Shown here one piece after another: positions 11,882 through 23,720 of a DNA stretch of 64,000 bases; positions within the stretch are counted from its first letter, which is position 1, and every line of letters starts with the position of its first letter. Position numbers and translations under genes: made by a program. This DNA comes from Rapana venosa (taxonomy: Eukaryota; Mollusca; Gastropoda; Neogastropoda; Muricidae). Under the pieces are notes generated by a model. That model worked only from the letters and a program-made list of their open reading frames with translations. It had not been told where the DNA came from and made no database searches. Where the stretch lies: the NCBI GenBank assembly GCA_028751875.1, contig CM054153.1, positions 27,297,052 to 27,361,051 of the forward strand. The letters run 5' to 3'.

Positions 11882-11884
11882 CTC

Positions 11885-12112
11885 CTTCGGATGAGACTAT
11901 AAACCGAGGCCCCGTGTTCGAACACATGCAGAACATCTTGCGCACACGTTAAATCCTGTTCCACTTTTCGGAAGAGTAGGCCATTGTGTGCCGGTGGAAA
12001 CAGATGCCAAAATTCACAAAACCGCATACACACGGGGACAGGATGTAAAAAAAGCACATGAGTGCTCATTCCATTATCCTCGATATAAAAGAATAAATAA
12101 ATAAATAAAAAT
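11885..12112 (+). mobile_element. SINE family S1, 5'-truncated, tail a
   Basis: The body starts at CCTTCGGATGAGACTATAAA, nearly the same truncation point as the copy at 3379. Tail a is complete and ends in an (AATA)n tail followed by (CA)n. Confidence 0.88.
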
Positions 12113-12547
12113 AAAACACACACACACACACCGCTGCTGCTAAACACATTTTTCAAAAGTATAATCAAGAAGAAAATGATGACGGTAGAAAAAGAGCAGA
12201 CGTCCACAAGTCACCTGCAACAGAAAATCCCATTCCTAAGGTTCCCCTGACCTGGACAATAACTGGTCAAATGCTCCTCGTCAACTGATTTCTTCCGACA
12301 GCACTGCGCCCATCAAAAGAGCCCCAATCACATTTCCAACTGAACCCCCTCTCTGTTACACGCAATGAGCCTTTCTTTGTCGTTATTGCACATGTGTGGG
12401 GGAAAATAGAAGTTATGCAGGAATAAAGGGAGGCGAGAAGAAGAAAAAAACGAGGAGGGGGGAAAAGACTGAGGATGGGAAACAGAAAAAAAGTGGCAGG
12501 AGGCAGGATGACGAAAGGGGAGGCTGGGAGAGGGAAGGTGGGGAGGA

Positions 12548-12684
<137 letters not shown>

Positions 12685-12954
12685 ACCCCCGAACCCCGGT
12701 ATGTGTGCGAACGATTTACGGTTTGTAGTTCTATTCATATTCTAGTTCGATGCAGAATTTCTGATCAGTCAAAGATAGAAAGTAGACATTTTGCGTTTGT
12801 CTTTCTCACACACATCAAATACACATATAGGAATAATACGACTGTATGTAACAATATACATGGAAGAGGTGCAAAGAAATATCCTACAAGTAAAATGACA
12901 GAACTATTCACATAAACAAAGCTTCTCCCCAACACACACACACACACACACCAA

Positions 12955-13007
12955 TTTCGGAAGAGAAGGCCATTGTGTGCCGGTGGGAACAGATGACAAA
13001 ACTGTCA
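12955..13007 (+). mobile_element. S1 SINE body fragment
   Basis: TTCGGAAGAGAAGGCCATTG and the following GTGCCGGTGGGAACAGATGA match the S1 body. It lies just 3' of a (CA)n tract. Confidence 0.75.
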
Positions 13008-13019
13008 AAACTGCCTTTT

Positions 13020-16000
13020 CGAAAGAAAAAAAATCTTTATATTTGCCAAACTAGGGATCAAGACTCATATGCGCAGACTTGAGCAGTAGTATCTTAGGAC
13101 TAATGCTATTATTAGTGTAGGTACTGATTTACCTCGCTGATGCCTGTAGCAGCTATCCCTGGCTGTCATTACTTTCGCTGAAGAAACTTACGACACCAAA
13201 GCGACTTGCCAACATGAAAAAGCGCAGTACACTCATCCCCAGGGACCAACACCCGTGCTAGCGCTGTGAAAGATACGTACGGAAGAAAGGAAGATGGCAG
13301 TTGAAGGATGGGGTCGAAATACGACCGAAAAAAGGAAGAGAGGAGCCAAAAGGGTGCATCGGAGTGCGAACAGCAGAAAGGAGTTAGGTCACTGTCCTCC
13401 AGTTTCTCAACACTGGTCAGATGATGTCAGTCAATTGTTGCCCTTTGAGCTGACTGCATTCTGTACAGAGTGTGAAGCCATTAACCATGTCATGTCGTAC
13501 GGTGAGCCCACTGAGAAACAGAAAAAAGAATAAGATAGGATGGGTAGAACGAATGCACATGCACCTGCATGATCAGAATGAGCGTCAAATCAGATAAAGG
13601 AGGAGGGAGAGAAGCAAGCACTTTACCTACAGATGGGCATTAGCTGCCAAACATTGAGCACATCATAACATTTTTAGCTTGTTGTTGCTCAATGTGTATG
13701 ATTTCCCTTGAATAAAATTGTTTAAACCAATGTGTGTGTGACATGTTTATTGGGAGTGAACAGTTACTGTACCAATTCTGTGACGACTATTCCTTTCTCT
13801 CCTATTGCTACAACTAGTGTTACAGCTACCATAGCTATTTTGGATACTATAAACTGATTTAAAAACCTTCAACATCATTCTTATTATCTCTTGTCAGCAA
13901 CTGAACAAATACGCAGTGTTCTAAAACTAGCTGTCTTCGTACAAGCCGATCACTTCCAGCTATTAGCCTCTAAACATAAGAATTACGCCAATTTAGATTT
14001 ACGTCATTTATTTTTGACGTATTGATGTGTATTCGGTTCCACAGTTTTGATCTGAACTTTGACATTTAACCAGACAAAAACCTTAATACGAGTTTCGTGG
14101 TCGGCGGAGCGAGAAGCAGAAAAGTAGGACTGGTCTGGAGTTCGTTCATTCTTGTTCTGAGTACTTCTTAACATCCACATTTTCAAAGTCAACTGTCATT
14201 TTTCCCCCCAGTAAGAATATTGTTTATTTTCTTGTTACATGTAGCCGCGTTTTCCGCACACATTATTGCTTATCACATCACCTAACGGGATCACGAAAAT
14301 CGGTAAACGCTATTTTGCCTTGAAAGCCGACACCATTCTTTGAGCTGGCGGCCCGGGTGTTCGCTGGAGTGTGTGTGTGTTTGTGTGTGTGTAGCGTTAT
14401 GGGCTAGGTGGCCTAGCTAATGATTTGACAGTGGTTAGATTGGGGGGGGGGGGGGGGGGGGGGGGAGAGAGAGATTGTACAAGTCAAATTACAAAGATGT
14501 CCTGGGAAACACTTTTTTGTACGTAGGCTACTCATATCCGTATATAGCCTACAGATCTTGCCAATGGCACATTTTCGTTTCTGAAAACGTTTTTTGAATA
14601 ACGAAATTCAAGACAAATGCGCTCATCAATTTAAATTTTTAAATAAGCATGGTGAAACTCGATCGTGAAACATCATTAGTCCCCAAAATAATCGGAAATA
14701 TCCACAGGGGCGCAAATAAACATAATCACAACAACAACAACCGCGAAACAGAACCGGATTTACATGGGGAGCCTGTGGGGTGCAAGGGCAATAACTCGCT
14801 GGAGGGTCGGGGCTTTGATTGCGGGCCTTTGCTCCGACGACCTGCAATAAAAGCATGGATTTCACGTTGTTTGTACGCCTCTTCCTTTTATGTTTCATTG
14901 TGAACTTTCTCTACCTATAGACTTCATGGTAACTGAATCTCATCTTGTTTTGTGTTTATATCCAAAGCTGGGAATCAGAGGAGGGGCGGTAGACAGACTT
15001 GCCTGCCTATCAATATATTCCACATCAAAGTGAAAAACGGGGTACGAATCTGCATAAAATTGTCAAGAAAAGACCATCTTTCAAAAATACCGCAGAACTA
15101 TGATGTCCAACTGTACACATAAATTCAGGCTGTACAATACTAAAATCTCAACATGTTACAGATCGGTAAAGCCCTTCTCTTGTGTGGTACTAAGACGTCC
15201 CTATGTGAGTTAAATATTCCAAGGGCAGCATGGTATAGAAACTGTGGGTATTTTTTTCTTTCTGCAGAAACTTTGTATTTTTAAATCAAATTTCTGGAAA
15301 CGTCACCGAGTAGGGCATATCCATCTAAATACACTAAATCATATCTACAAAGCCAAAGAAATTAGACAGGAAAGCACTTAACCCGTTTTCATTCCGTGGT
15401 TTTAAGCCGTTCTGTGCATCCCCATCTATATACGAGAAAAACCCATATTGCATCTTCTCTTGAAAAAAGCCGATTGATTTGTCAAGGAGCTCCGTATTTC
15501 ATCCTGACAGAAAATAAATTGGCTGAGCGCAGAAACTGACAGTTACCTTTACAGAGTTTGTTTTAAGCACCCTTTTCCACCCCCTACCCCATCTACTTGC
15601 TTTCCCTTTCCTTCAAGCTCAAACTTCTGAGTGATTTTTGGGGGGTTAATCCTTTCTGGAATCTGTTTTTTTGTGTATTACATTTTTCCAAAAAGTCATG
15701 GGGTATGGATGCTCCTTATAGACCGTGGGATATTCGAAAGACGCCGAAACTGAAAAGATGTCCACCAAATTCCTCCACCTATGTCGGTTATGCGCCAAAG
15801 CCTTGGTCTCTGCAAATTACCTGTCCATTCTGAAATTCTCGTCTACGCTTTTTCTCTGACCACTCCTTCGTATTCCTCTCAACAAGCTGAACTGACTGGT
15901 TTGGGAAAGAGAGCAAGCCTGAGGTAAGCCCGTAAAAAGGAACATAGAAGAGAGAAAACTATAGAGAAAAGGGAGGGAAAGAGACACCCTGATACAGACA
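13020..16000. other. About 3 kb with no recognised gene
   Basis: Mixed-composition sequence with short frames only. A poly(G) tract lies at about 14443-14466. No family-specific motif, tRNA or clear splice pair was found; exons shorter than about 40 codons could escape this reading. Confidence 0.5.
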
Positions 16001-16014
16001 ACAGTTGTGGAGGA

Positions 16015-16353
16015 AGGAAAACCTTGTGGTTAGAGCGTTGAGCTCATGATCTGACGGCCCGAGCTCGAGCCACCACCGAGGCGCTCGTCCCAGGGGATTT
16101 TTTCCCCCTGGAGTTAACATCAGTACTGACTCCAGTCCCTAGAAAGTCCTTCAAATGAGACTATAAACCGAGCTCCCGTACAGGAACACGCGCAGAGCAT
16201 CTTGCGCACACGTTAAAATCCGTTCTGCCTTTCGAAAGAGTAGACAACTTCGTGCGGGTAAGATCAGATGACAAAATTTTTAAAAAGGGCATGCACACAG
16301 GTTTCATTTTTAGACACCACTTCCGAAGTCGGAATGCAGCTACCTTAATAGCG

Positions 16354-16399
<46 letters not shown>

Positions 16400-16455
16400 G
16401 GGGAGGGGGAACAGGATATGCGCAAAATCTCACCGTTGTGAACCTTGAGCTCTAA
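16015..16455 (+). mobile_element. Full-length SINE family S1 with tail b, interrupted by poly(G)
   Basis: The tRNA-like head (ACCTTGTGGTTAGAGCGTTG, box-B-like GAGCTCGAGCC), the S1 body (TGAGACTATAAACCGAG, GCACACGTTAAAATCC) and tail b (TTTAGACACCACTTCCGAAG... CTCACCGTTGTGAACCTTGA) are present in order. Inside tail b a 42-base G homopolymer (16357-16398) replaces the usual GTGGGCAAAAACGG segment. The short Gly/Pro-rich frames here come from the homopolymer. Confidence 0.87.
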
Positions 16456-16915
16456 GCTGAGACACTTGAAAAAAAAGACCAAACAACAGTTACAGAAAAA
16501 AGTGTATGATAGTTTACGGATCGCGGAATACACTCGAGTTCATGACGATTTGTCAGATGGTATCCTTCACTGCTTCCCTTGACTCTCATGCACTCGATGA
16601 AACCATCAATCGCTTGTCTTCTTTCTTGGGAGGAGAACGCGTATGTAAGCTTATCTGCACTGTCGTGAAAGAGTTGTGGGGGGAGAATTTCTTGATGCAC
16701 AGGAGATACGACCTCCCGATTATCATCGATGTTTATACAGCTCCATGAACGATGCCGGTACGACTTCTTTGAAATACACAAAATGCTTTATACTGTCTGT
16801 GATGTGTCACAACAATGCCCACGTGGGCATTAACTTTTCCCAGGCCAGCATCGCTTCGAAGCAGCATGCAAACGATATCTTGAGCGAGGCTGGTTCTCAA
16901 AGTCACCCCCATCTC

Positions 16916-17065
16916 TCTCTCCCCCCCCCCCCCCCCCCCCACCCCCTCTCCCTCCCCCCCCCCCCCCCCCCCCCCCCCCCACCCCCCCTCCTCTCCCCCC
17001 CCTCTCTCTCCCTCACACCCACCACTCACATCCACCCTTCCCTCCCATCCCCCCCCCCCCCCCTT
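16916..17065. repeat. C-rich polypyrimidine tract
   Basis: About 150 bp of C homopolymers with CT and CACC interruptions. Confidence 0.95.
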
Positions 17066-17469
17066 CCCCTGCACACCCCGCTAATCTAACTCAATCATGT
17101 TTACAGCCCCACCGAGCACTGCGGCTGTATTACCGGGATAGTAATCAAAGCCGACATCAAAGCGGCTGTGCAGCTGTAAACAGGTTGTTTTACCAAGATT
17201 AAAAAACAACAACAACCACCATCTAACCATTCTTGGTCTGATCAACACTCCAGACAACCGTAGGGATCACTCGCTTCGGTATGCTTACCGTGTCATGGAA
17301 GAACGAATTCGATTTCTTTATCATCTCCAACAAACGAAATTTGAACAACAAACCAAAGAGCATCTGAAACTGAGACAAAAACAACACTCAAGATCTGGGG
17401 GAAAAAATGTTGGTTTAAAAAAAAACATGACACGATACTCTATCAGACAGAAAATTCTCCCACGGGGAT

Positions 17470-17710
17470 GTGGGGATTGGGGAAGGGCTGTCAGTTAATT
17501 AGCATCCTCACCCTGTGTAAATTCTGTGCTAGGGATTCCGTCTTTTCTATCCCTGTCTTTGTTTCTGCATTGTTCCTTTTCTACCTGTCACCTTCTTTAT
17601 TTTCCGCCTTCTGGAACCATTTTCCTGCCTTATCCCAGAAAGACTCAAAGATTTCTAAAAAAAAAAAAAGACCCTAATTCTCTCTCACACGGAAGTTGGA
17701 TGTGCTGGCA
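17470..17710 (+). repeat. Dispersed repeat H, copy 1
   Basis: About 230 bp clearly similar to 42396-42600. Shared words include GTAAATTCTGT, TCTTTTCTATCC and TTTCTGCATTG, in the same order with small indels. No coding capacity and no identified superfamily. Confidence 0.75.
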
Positions 17711-18222
17711 CTTAACGGCAGCAAGCGTGCGACCAAGCGTTCGACGAAAAAGTGGACGGAAAGTTTCTGATTCTCTCTAAGAATTTGAATAAAACAATTA
17801 TCTGGTGGAACATGGCTGAACAAAATCCACGAGGACTTTGCAGTGAAATGCTTATGTCCAATGTACTGGACATCTCGACAATTGAGATTCAGATGTTTGA
17901 TATTTTATTTGCTCATCACAAGTTACAAACATCAAGAAGTGCAATGGTCGTGAGACACGCCAGAATTGCCTATATGTATCCTAGTGAGTACCCCCCACCC
18001 TCCTCTCCTCTCTCTCTCTCTCCTCTCTCTCTCTTGTTTTTCGGGTACAAAGGGAGGACCTTCCGCAGGTTAAGGGGTATCTGGAAAAGTGAGTTGTCGG
18101 TGTGGGTGAGTCCATGCTCTTGCCAGAGAAACTTCACATAGCGTTCGTTTTGAATCTTAAGTATGCATGACACAGTTGACCTAGAGATCATGTGGCGTTC
18201 TTGGCATGTGCCTTTATTATTC

Positions 18223-18223
<1 letters not shown>

Positions 18224-18281
<58 letters not shown>

Positions 18282-18332
18282 CTCTCTCTCCTCAGATCCT
18301 CTCCCTCCCCCCCCCTCTCTCTCTCTTTCTCT
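18224..18332. repeat. (CT)n tract
   Basis: About 75 bp of CT repeats, a short spacer, then C/CT-rich sequence. Confidence 0.95.
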
Positions 18333-18335
18333 CTG

Positions 18336-18395
18336 TGCTTATTCATTATTCTCGAAATAAAAGAATTTGTCATTGTCAATGTCTCTCTCTCACGC
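18336..18395 (+). mobile_element. SINE tail-a fragment between (CT)n tracts
   Basis: TGTGCTTATTCATTATTCTC followed by GAAATAAAAGAATTTGTCAT. Both sides are CT repeats. Confidence 0.8.
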
Positions 18396-18950
18396 TCTCT
18401 CTTTCTCTTACACACACACCATCATAACCACCACCACCACTACTTCCTAAGCAGATCACGAAAAATCAACACAGGGGTGGGGGATAGAGAGTTCTGAAAT
18501 TGATGCGTCTTGATACAATTCTTCTGTGGTTTAGCATTTCTATCGAAATTACTTCGTTACAACAAACTCCTTTCTTCGCAAAGTTTTCAAAACTCATTTC
18601 TACACGTTGGAATTTGTCAGATTTGTTTAAAACACGATATAAGTTTTAAAATGTATGTAAATTTTTCGAAATATATGTAAATCTTAGAAATACATGTAAA
18701 GTGCTTCAATTGCTAGATTTTCTCAAGACCGATAACACAGTGTGCGCGCGCACGTGCGTGTGCATGCGTGTGTGTGTGTATGCGTGCGTGCGAGAGTGCA
18801 AGCGTACGTGCGTGGGTGCGGGAAGAAATTCCAAGCCATCACTTTTGGTTTTTCGCTCTCTGCACAGAGAGTAGCCTAACTCCGCTACATTCACTACGCT
18901 AGTCCTTTATCCGAAAGTAGTGACAGAGGCGTTGCACTGACGGGAACTCC

Positions 18951-19092
18951 AGCTCTGAACTCTACGAATTTTATGTGAAGAATACTGGCCGTTCCCTCTT
19001 CTCCCCCACTCAATGTCCTCTAGCTCTGAACTCTATGAATTTTATGGGAAGAATACTGGCCATTCCCTCTCCTTCCCCACTCAATGTCCTCT
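18951..19092 (+). repeat. 71-bp tandem duplication
   Basis: AGCTCTGAACTCTA(C/T)GAATTTTATG... GAATACTGGCC... TCAATGTCCTCT occurs at 18951 and 19022 with a few substitutions. Confidence 0.92.
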
Positions 19093-19162
19093 GTAGGAGA
19101 AACGTAGACGCGACAGTCTACTTTTCTTGAAACCCTTTATCATTTTTTTATATTTCGTTCAT

Positions 19163-19505
19163 CAGCCAGAGCTCCAAGGTTCACCGATGGTGAGATTTTG
19201 TGAATACGACCGTTTTTGTTTTTTTAACTTACTAGCAAGGTAGCCGCCTTCCGGCTTAAACACCACACGTGTGCATGCTGGGTTTGTTTTTGTTTTTTTA
19301 AATTGTCATCCGTTCCTACCGGCATAAAATAACCTACTCTTACATGAGTGCTTATTCCATTATCCTCGATATAAAAGAACAAATAAACAAATAAAAAGGA
19401 GGAACGGGTTTTTTTAACGTGTGGGGAAGATGCTCTGCGTACGTTCGCACACGAGCTCTCAGTTTATAGTCTCATCCGAAGGGGTTGAGAAGTCAGTACA
19501 AAACT
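19163..19505 (-). mobile_element. S1 SINE with tail b, carrying an inserted tail-a fragment
   Basis: Inverted tail b starts at AGAGCTCCAAGGTTCACCGA and body remnants continue to CAGTTTATAGTCTCATCCGA. At about 19343-19400 the body is interrupted by a + strand tail-a end (ACATGAGTGCTTATTCCATT... AACAAATAAACAAATAAAA), a nested insertion of a severely 5'-truncated SINE. Confidence 0.78.
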
Positions 19506-19517
19506 ATGTTAAAACCC

Positions 19518-19582
19518 CTGTGTCTCTGCAAGATATAGCGCTATATCAATTACATTAATTATCACTATTATCGTTATTAAAA
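19518..19582 (+). repeat. Tail of a dispersed element (AGATATAGCGCTATAT motif)
   Basis: TGCAAGATATAGCGCTATAT followed by AT-rich ATTAT repeats. Related ends are at 29517-29565 (+) and 38411-38460 (-). It looks like a retroposon 3' end with an (ATT)n tail; the body is not recognisable. Confidence 0.6.
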
Positions 19583-19727
19583 CTCACTGTTTCTGTTGGG
19601 GGAAAGTATCGGAGACAGATGGGCTTCCCATTGCAACAAGCATCTCTATCCTTGGACCTGCCAATCTGACCTGTGGGGTCGACTTTGGCGAGCTAGAGAT
19701 TGGTCTCCTGGACTGACAAAGAACACA

Positions 19728-20062
19728 CGCTTGTCACATGGGCTGACGTAAAAGAGAGACCCTTGTTTCGTGGGCTGACGTAAAAGCGACACTTGTGTGG
19801 TGGGATGACGTCAAAGAGAGATCCTTGCCTCGTGGGCTGACGTACTAGTAACACTTGTCTCGCCGGCTGACGTCAAAGAGAGATCTTTGTCTCGTGGGTT
19901 GACGTACTAGTGGCACTTGTCTCGTGGGATGACGTCAAAGAGAGATCCTTGTCTCGTGGGCTGACGTACTTATGACACTTGTCTCGTGGGATGACGTACT
20001 AGCGACACTCGTCTTGTGGGGTGACGTAAAAGGGACACTTGTCTGGTGCACTGACAAAGAAG
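19728..20062 (+). repeat. Minisatellite of alternating 32/30-bp units, each with TGACGT
   Basis: Ten TGACGT hexamers start at 19744, 19776, 19806, 19838, 19868, 19900, 19930, 19962, 19992 and 20022. The spacing is 32, 30, 32, 30, 32, 30, 32, 30, 30, a dimeric higher-order repeat of 62 bp. Three units carry the full palindrome TGACGTCA followed by AAGAGAGATC(C/T); their partners carry ACGTACTAG. TGACGTCA is the textbook cAMP-response element, but function here is only speculation. Confidence 0.9.
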
Positions 20063-20221
20063 CAAGGCTGAGTGGTCTGACTTGCACAGGGGTTGTACAA
20101 CAGTGCACCACTCACCCCAGCTCTCAGGAGTCAAGACATCAGTGCGATTTATGCACCACCAAGAGCCTATAGTATATACTGCGTAATATTACAGAATGAT
20201 GATGCTTGCAACGTGACTGAG

Positions 20222-20510
20222 GATTTCACTCTGGAGCTATCATCACTACCGACTCCACTCCCCCGAAAGTCCTTCGGATGAGAGTATAAACCGAGGTCAT
20301 TCATGTGTCCGAACACACGCAAAACATCTTACACATACGTTAAAACCCGTTTCATCTTTCGGACGAGCAGGTCAATGTGTGCCAGGGGAACAGATGACAT
20401 TTAAAAAACGCAAACACATACGGACTTGATGTAAAAAAAAAAAAAAAGAAAGAAAAAAACAGAAAACAGCCATGAATGCTTATCATCACCCTCGAAATAA
20501 TTAGAACAAG
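20222..20510 (+). mobile_element. S1 SINE, 5'-truncated, diverged tail a
   Basis: ACTCCCCCGAAAGTCCTTCG, GAGAGTATAAACCGAGG and ACATACGTTAAAACCCG mark the body. The tail is split by an A-rich insertion (about 20430-20468) before GAATGCTTATCATCACCCTC. Confidence 0.78.
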
Positions 20511-20844
20511 GTGTGTAAACATATAAGGTAAACTATGTTACTTTTGTTGCTGAGACTATCATCATTGCTTGCTATTAAAAATCTACTGTTAATAAAGCTT
20601 ATAGATGCTTTTTTATACACATTTTCTACACACTTTGTATCTTATGTGTCTGGGTTTCTTCTCTTATATCATTGTTTTAATTCAGAAAAACAAAATATGG
20701 AGCGCTTCTACATACTTTTCGTTTTTCTGAACAATAATTTTATTTCTTACCACTTGCAATGTTTCTTATTCTTATAAACAGAAGAAGAAGAACGAAAACA
20801 AAGGTTTTTTTCCCCATCTTACCTAACCGGATCAGAAACTCACT

Positions 20845-20856
20845 CACTCACTCACT

Positions 20857-20893
<37 letters not shown>

Positions 20894-20915
20894 GTGCCCC
20901 CCCCCCCCCCCCTCT
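20845..20915. repeat. (CT)n and poly(C) tract
   Basis: Pyrimidine-only stretch after (ACTC)n. Confidence 0.93.
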
Positions 20916-21479
20916 CCCTCCACCTTCCTCTTCCCTCACCTCATGTATGTCTGTGCGTGCATGAGTACGCATACACTCTGCAATCTTTTGCATACACATG
21001 CACTTACTTTACATACACGGAAGCTTTTATCCCATTTTCTGTCGATTCAATGCAATAGCATACAGACAGATTACAGGGCAAAACTGTGCACGAATAAACG
21101 AAATGCCTCCTCCAGAAATGCCCCGGGTTGTTTTTATTTTCTTTTTGCATTCCCTAGATATCTCCATTTGTGTGAGTCTGTCCAGAGCACCAGGCCTACA
21201 CCGGGAAAAATGTTAAAGAAAATACGAAATGCTTTAAGAGCATTATTTGCCACAGACAATACATCATTTAAACCTTGCTAGGCGGACCACTCAGTCTCTG
21301 TGAACTGCCCCCCCCCCCCTCCCACTACTCTCCCCCTTCTACAGACTGATGGGAGTTCAGTAAATGTGCCGTTTTATGCTAAAGTTTAACATAGTTTTTC
21401 AATTCTTGCCTATGTTTTGCTTCGAATTTGAAATTCCCAGAATTCTGCAGGCTTTGATGTCAAAGATGGATGATGCCGG

Positions 21480-21480
<1 letters not shown>

Positions 21481-21519
<39 letters not shown>

Positions 21520-21612
21520 GGTGAGTGAGTGTGTGTGCGTGCGTGCGTGCGCGCGCGCGCGCATGTGTGGCATGTATATGCGCGCGCGTCCGTGTATGCG
21601 TGCGCGTATGTA
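21481..21612. repeat. (CT)n followed by TG/CG alternating tract
   Basis: About 38 bp of CT, then mixed GTGCGTGCG and GCGCGCGC sequence with Z-DNA-like alternation. Confidence 0.93.
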
Positions 21613-21914
21613 TGCCTGCGTTAACTCCTAGTTGCCGTCATTATCATCAGAGATGGATGATGTGTCTGATATCATCAACTGAAGAAACCCAGATGCCGAA
21701 ATAAAAACTCGGAAAAGAGCTGACCCATATATCTCCGTCATGTACCACCCACCCTTCAGCTTCTTTTGTTTATCTGAGGCAGGCACTGTTACGTATATGG
21801 TGCCGAGCTGTAGAGTACGCTTGCTACAGACCGTTTTTGTTGGTAATATAGGGCATGGTGTACCAAAAACAAAAAATAATAATAAAGTAAGCTCGTCCAC
21901 ATTACTAAATTCTC

Positions 21915-21946
<32 letters not shown>

Positions 21947-21982
21947 CTCCCCCCCCCCCCCCCTTTTTTTTTCTCTCTCTCT

Positions 21983-22165
21983 CTTCGGTGATTTTTGTGG
22001 AGATTTTTTTTGTGTGTAGATTATTTTTCCCGTAAGCTGTGTAAGTGTATTGCTATGGGCTTTATTTTATTTTATTATCATATATATCCTTAAGGGTGAC
22101 GACTGGATGTAAAAAAGCACATGGGTGCTTATTCATTATCCTCGAAATGAAAGAACTTGTCATTG
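21983..22165 (+). mobile_element. SINE-like element with tail a, intact (empty-site) copy
   Basis: The body TGTGTAAGTGTATTGCTATG, then TTTATTTTATTTTATTATCA and tail a (GGATGTAAAAAAGCACATGG), ends in CATTGTGTGTG and (CT)n. It is the uninterrupted paralogue of the element at 22540-23007 and shows the sequence before the SINE inserted there. Confidence 0.82.
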
Positions 22166-22172
22166 TGTGTGT

Positions 22173-22234
<62 letters not shown>
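22166..22234. repeat. (CT)n microsatellite at a SINE 3' end
   Basis: About 68 bp of CT directly following a tail-a terminus. Confidence 0.95.
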
Positions 22235-22238
<4 letters not shown>

Positions 22239-22539
22239 AATTGTGAATGTTTTACTTGTATATGGCTATTGTGTTATTGAAAAATGACTTTTAGGTCGTT
22301 TGTTCTCCTTTAATTTTATGGAGGTTCTGCTTTGTTTGGTTCTGTTTTGGTTTGGGGTTGTTGTTGTTGTTTGTTGTTGTTGTTGTTGTTGTTGAAGGGG
22401 AACTACTGGGTGTCACCTCTCCCCTTGTTGTTGTTGCCGCTTTTGTTTTGCTCTTGGTTCTTGCTATTTTTTTGGTTGTTTCTGTGTTTTCTGTTTTGCT
22501 TTCTTCCTTACTTGTTAGTACTTTTTTTTTTTCTTTCTT

Positions 22540-23007
22540 TCTCTTCAGTGATTTTTGTGTAGATTTTTCCCCCGTACACTGTGTAAGTGTATTGCTATAG
22601 TATGTTCTTTCGAGCCAGAAGGCCCATAGAGCCGGAGCTTATCCCGGTTTCTGTAGCGTTAAGCGAACTGATGGTTTTTCACCACCCCTGTGACAGGACG
22701 CTAGTCTGTCGCCAGATACTTCCCCAGCAGAGCTGGTACCCACTTGTACACCTGGGTGGAGTGAGGAAAATAGGAGTAAAGTGTCTTTCCCAAGGACACA
22801 ACACCGAGCCGAGCGGGGATCGAACCCGCGACCTCTGGATCACGAGTTGACCGCCTAAACCACTCGACCACGGTGCCTCCGTATTGCTATAGGCTTTATT
22901 TTATTTTATTATCATATATATCTTTAAGGGCGGGGAATGGATGTAAAAAAGCACATGGGTGCTTATTCATTATCTTCGAAATAAAAGAATTTGTCATTGT
23001 CATTGTC
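22540..23007 (+). mobile_element. SINE-like element with tail a, interrupted by a second SINE
   Basis: The left part (22540-22600) and right part (22881-23007) together match 21983-22165. The 280-bp element between them is a later insertion. The tail ends in TTTGTCATTGTCATTGTC. Confidence 0.85.
22601..22880 (-). mobile_element. tRNA-derived SINE family S2, copy 1, with perfect 12-bp TSD
   Basis: Read on the minus strand the element starts with a tRNA-like head: box A TGGTCGAGTGGTTTAGGCGG and box B GGTTCGATCCC. A central region follows (CCTTGGGAAAGACACTTTAC, then CACTCCACCCAGGTG) of a type widespread in invertebrate SINEs (recollection, not searched). It is flanked by identical GTATTGCTATAG copies at 22589-22600 and 22881-22892. 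The open frame of about 88 codons seen here is a translation of the SINE, not a gene. Confidence 0.92.
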
Positions 23008-23720
23008 TCTCTAAGGGAAAAACAACTGGGCTACACAAATACGTACCTGTTTGTGTGAACTCGGGTTTGGATTTGTTTGGCTCAAACAAGGAGTCGGAAT
23101 TGTAGAGAGTTTATCAACGCTTTCAGGCAAAGATTGATTGACTGCCGATGGCAACAATGGCGTGATCATATACAAAGCAGTGAAAAATTTCAAATATACA
23201 GACAATTTATAAGTTCGCATGATGTCAAACCTTATCTAAAACTTGATATGGATATACATTTGAAAATAATTTTATTTAAGTTTAGACTTGGTGTATCAGA
23301 TATAAATGTTCATAGATTCAGATACAGAAAACATTATACTGATGACCTCAGGCTGCTATGCCCATTATGTAAGGAAGCACCGGAGGATGAAGTACATTTT
23401 GTGTTGTGCTGTCCAATATTAGAGGATGTTAGGCAGAATTACATCCCTGTTAAATATAGTAGACAGCCTAATTTATTTAGACTCTGTTTACTCCTGGCAT
23501 CAAGTCATTCTGAGGTTGTGCACAGCCTCACTTTATATTTGTGTAAAGCTTTCAGAATAAGAGAGATATTGTTATCCTAAGTCGTATTTTTGTAATTGAC
23601 TTTTTGTTCTACGGTAACATTTTGTCGTTACTATTGCTTTTACCCCCACCAAAATAAGTTCGGCAACCCCCTTCATGTATGGGCTAATGGCCTTTTTGTG
23701 AATAAATCATTTGAGTTCGA

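Noticed and set aside
19728..20062. True cAMP-responsive enhancer
   Set aside because: The motif is fixed by the tandem repeat itself, so its recurrence alone is no evidence of regulation. Kept only as a finding to test.
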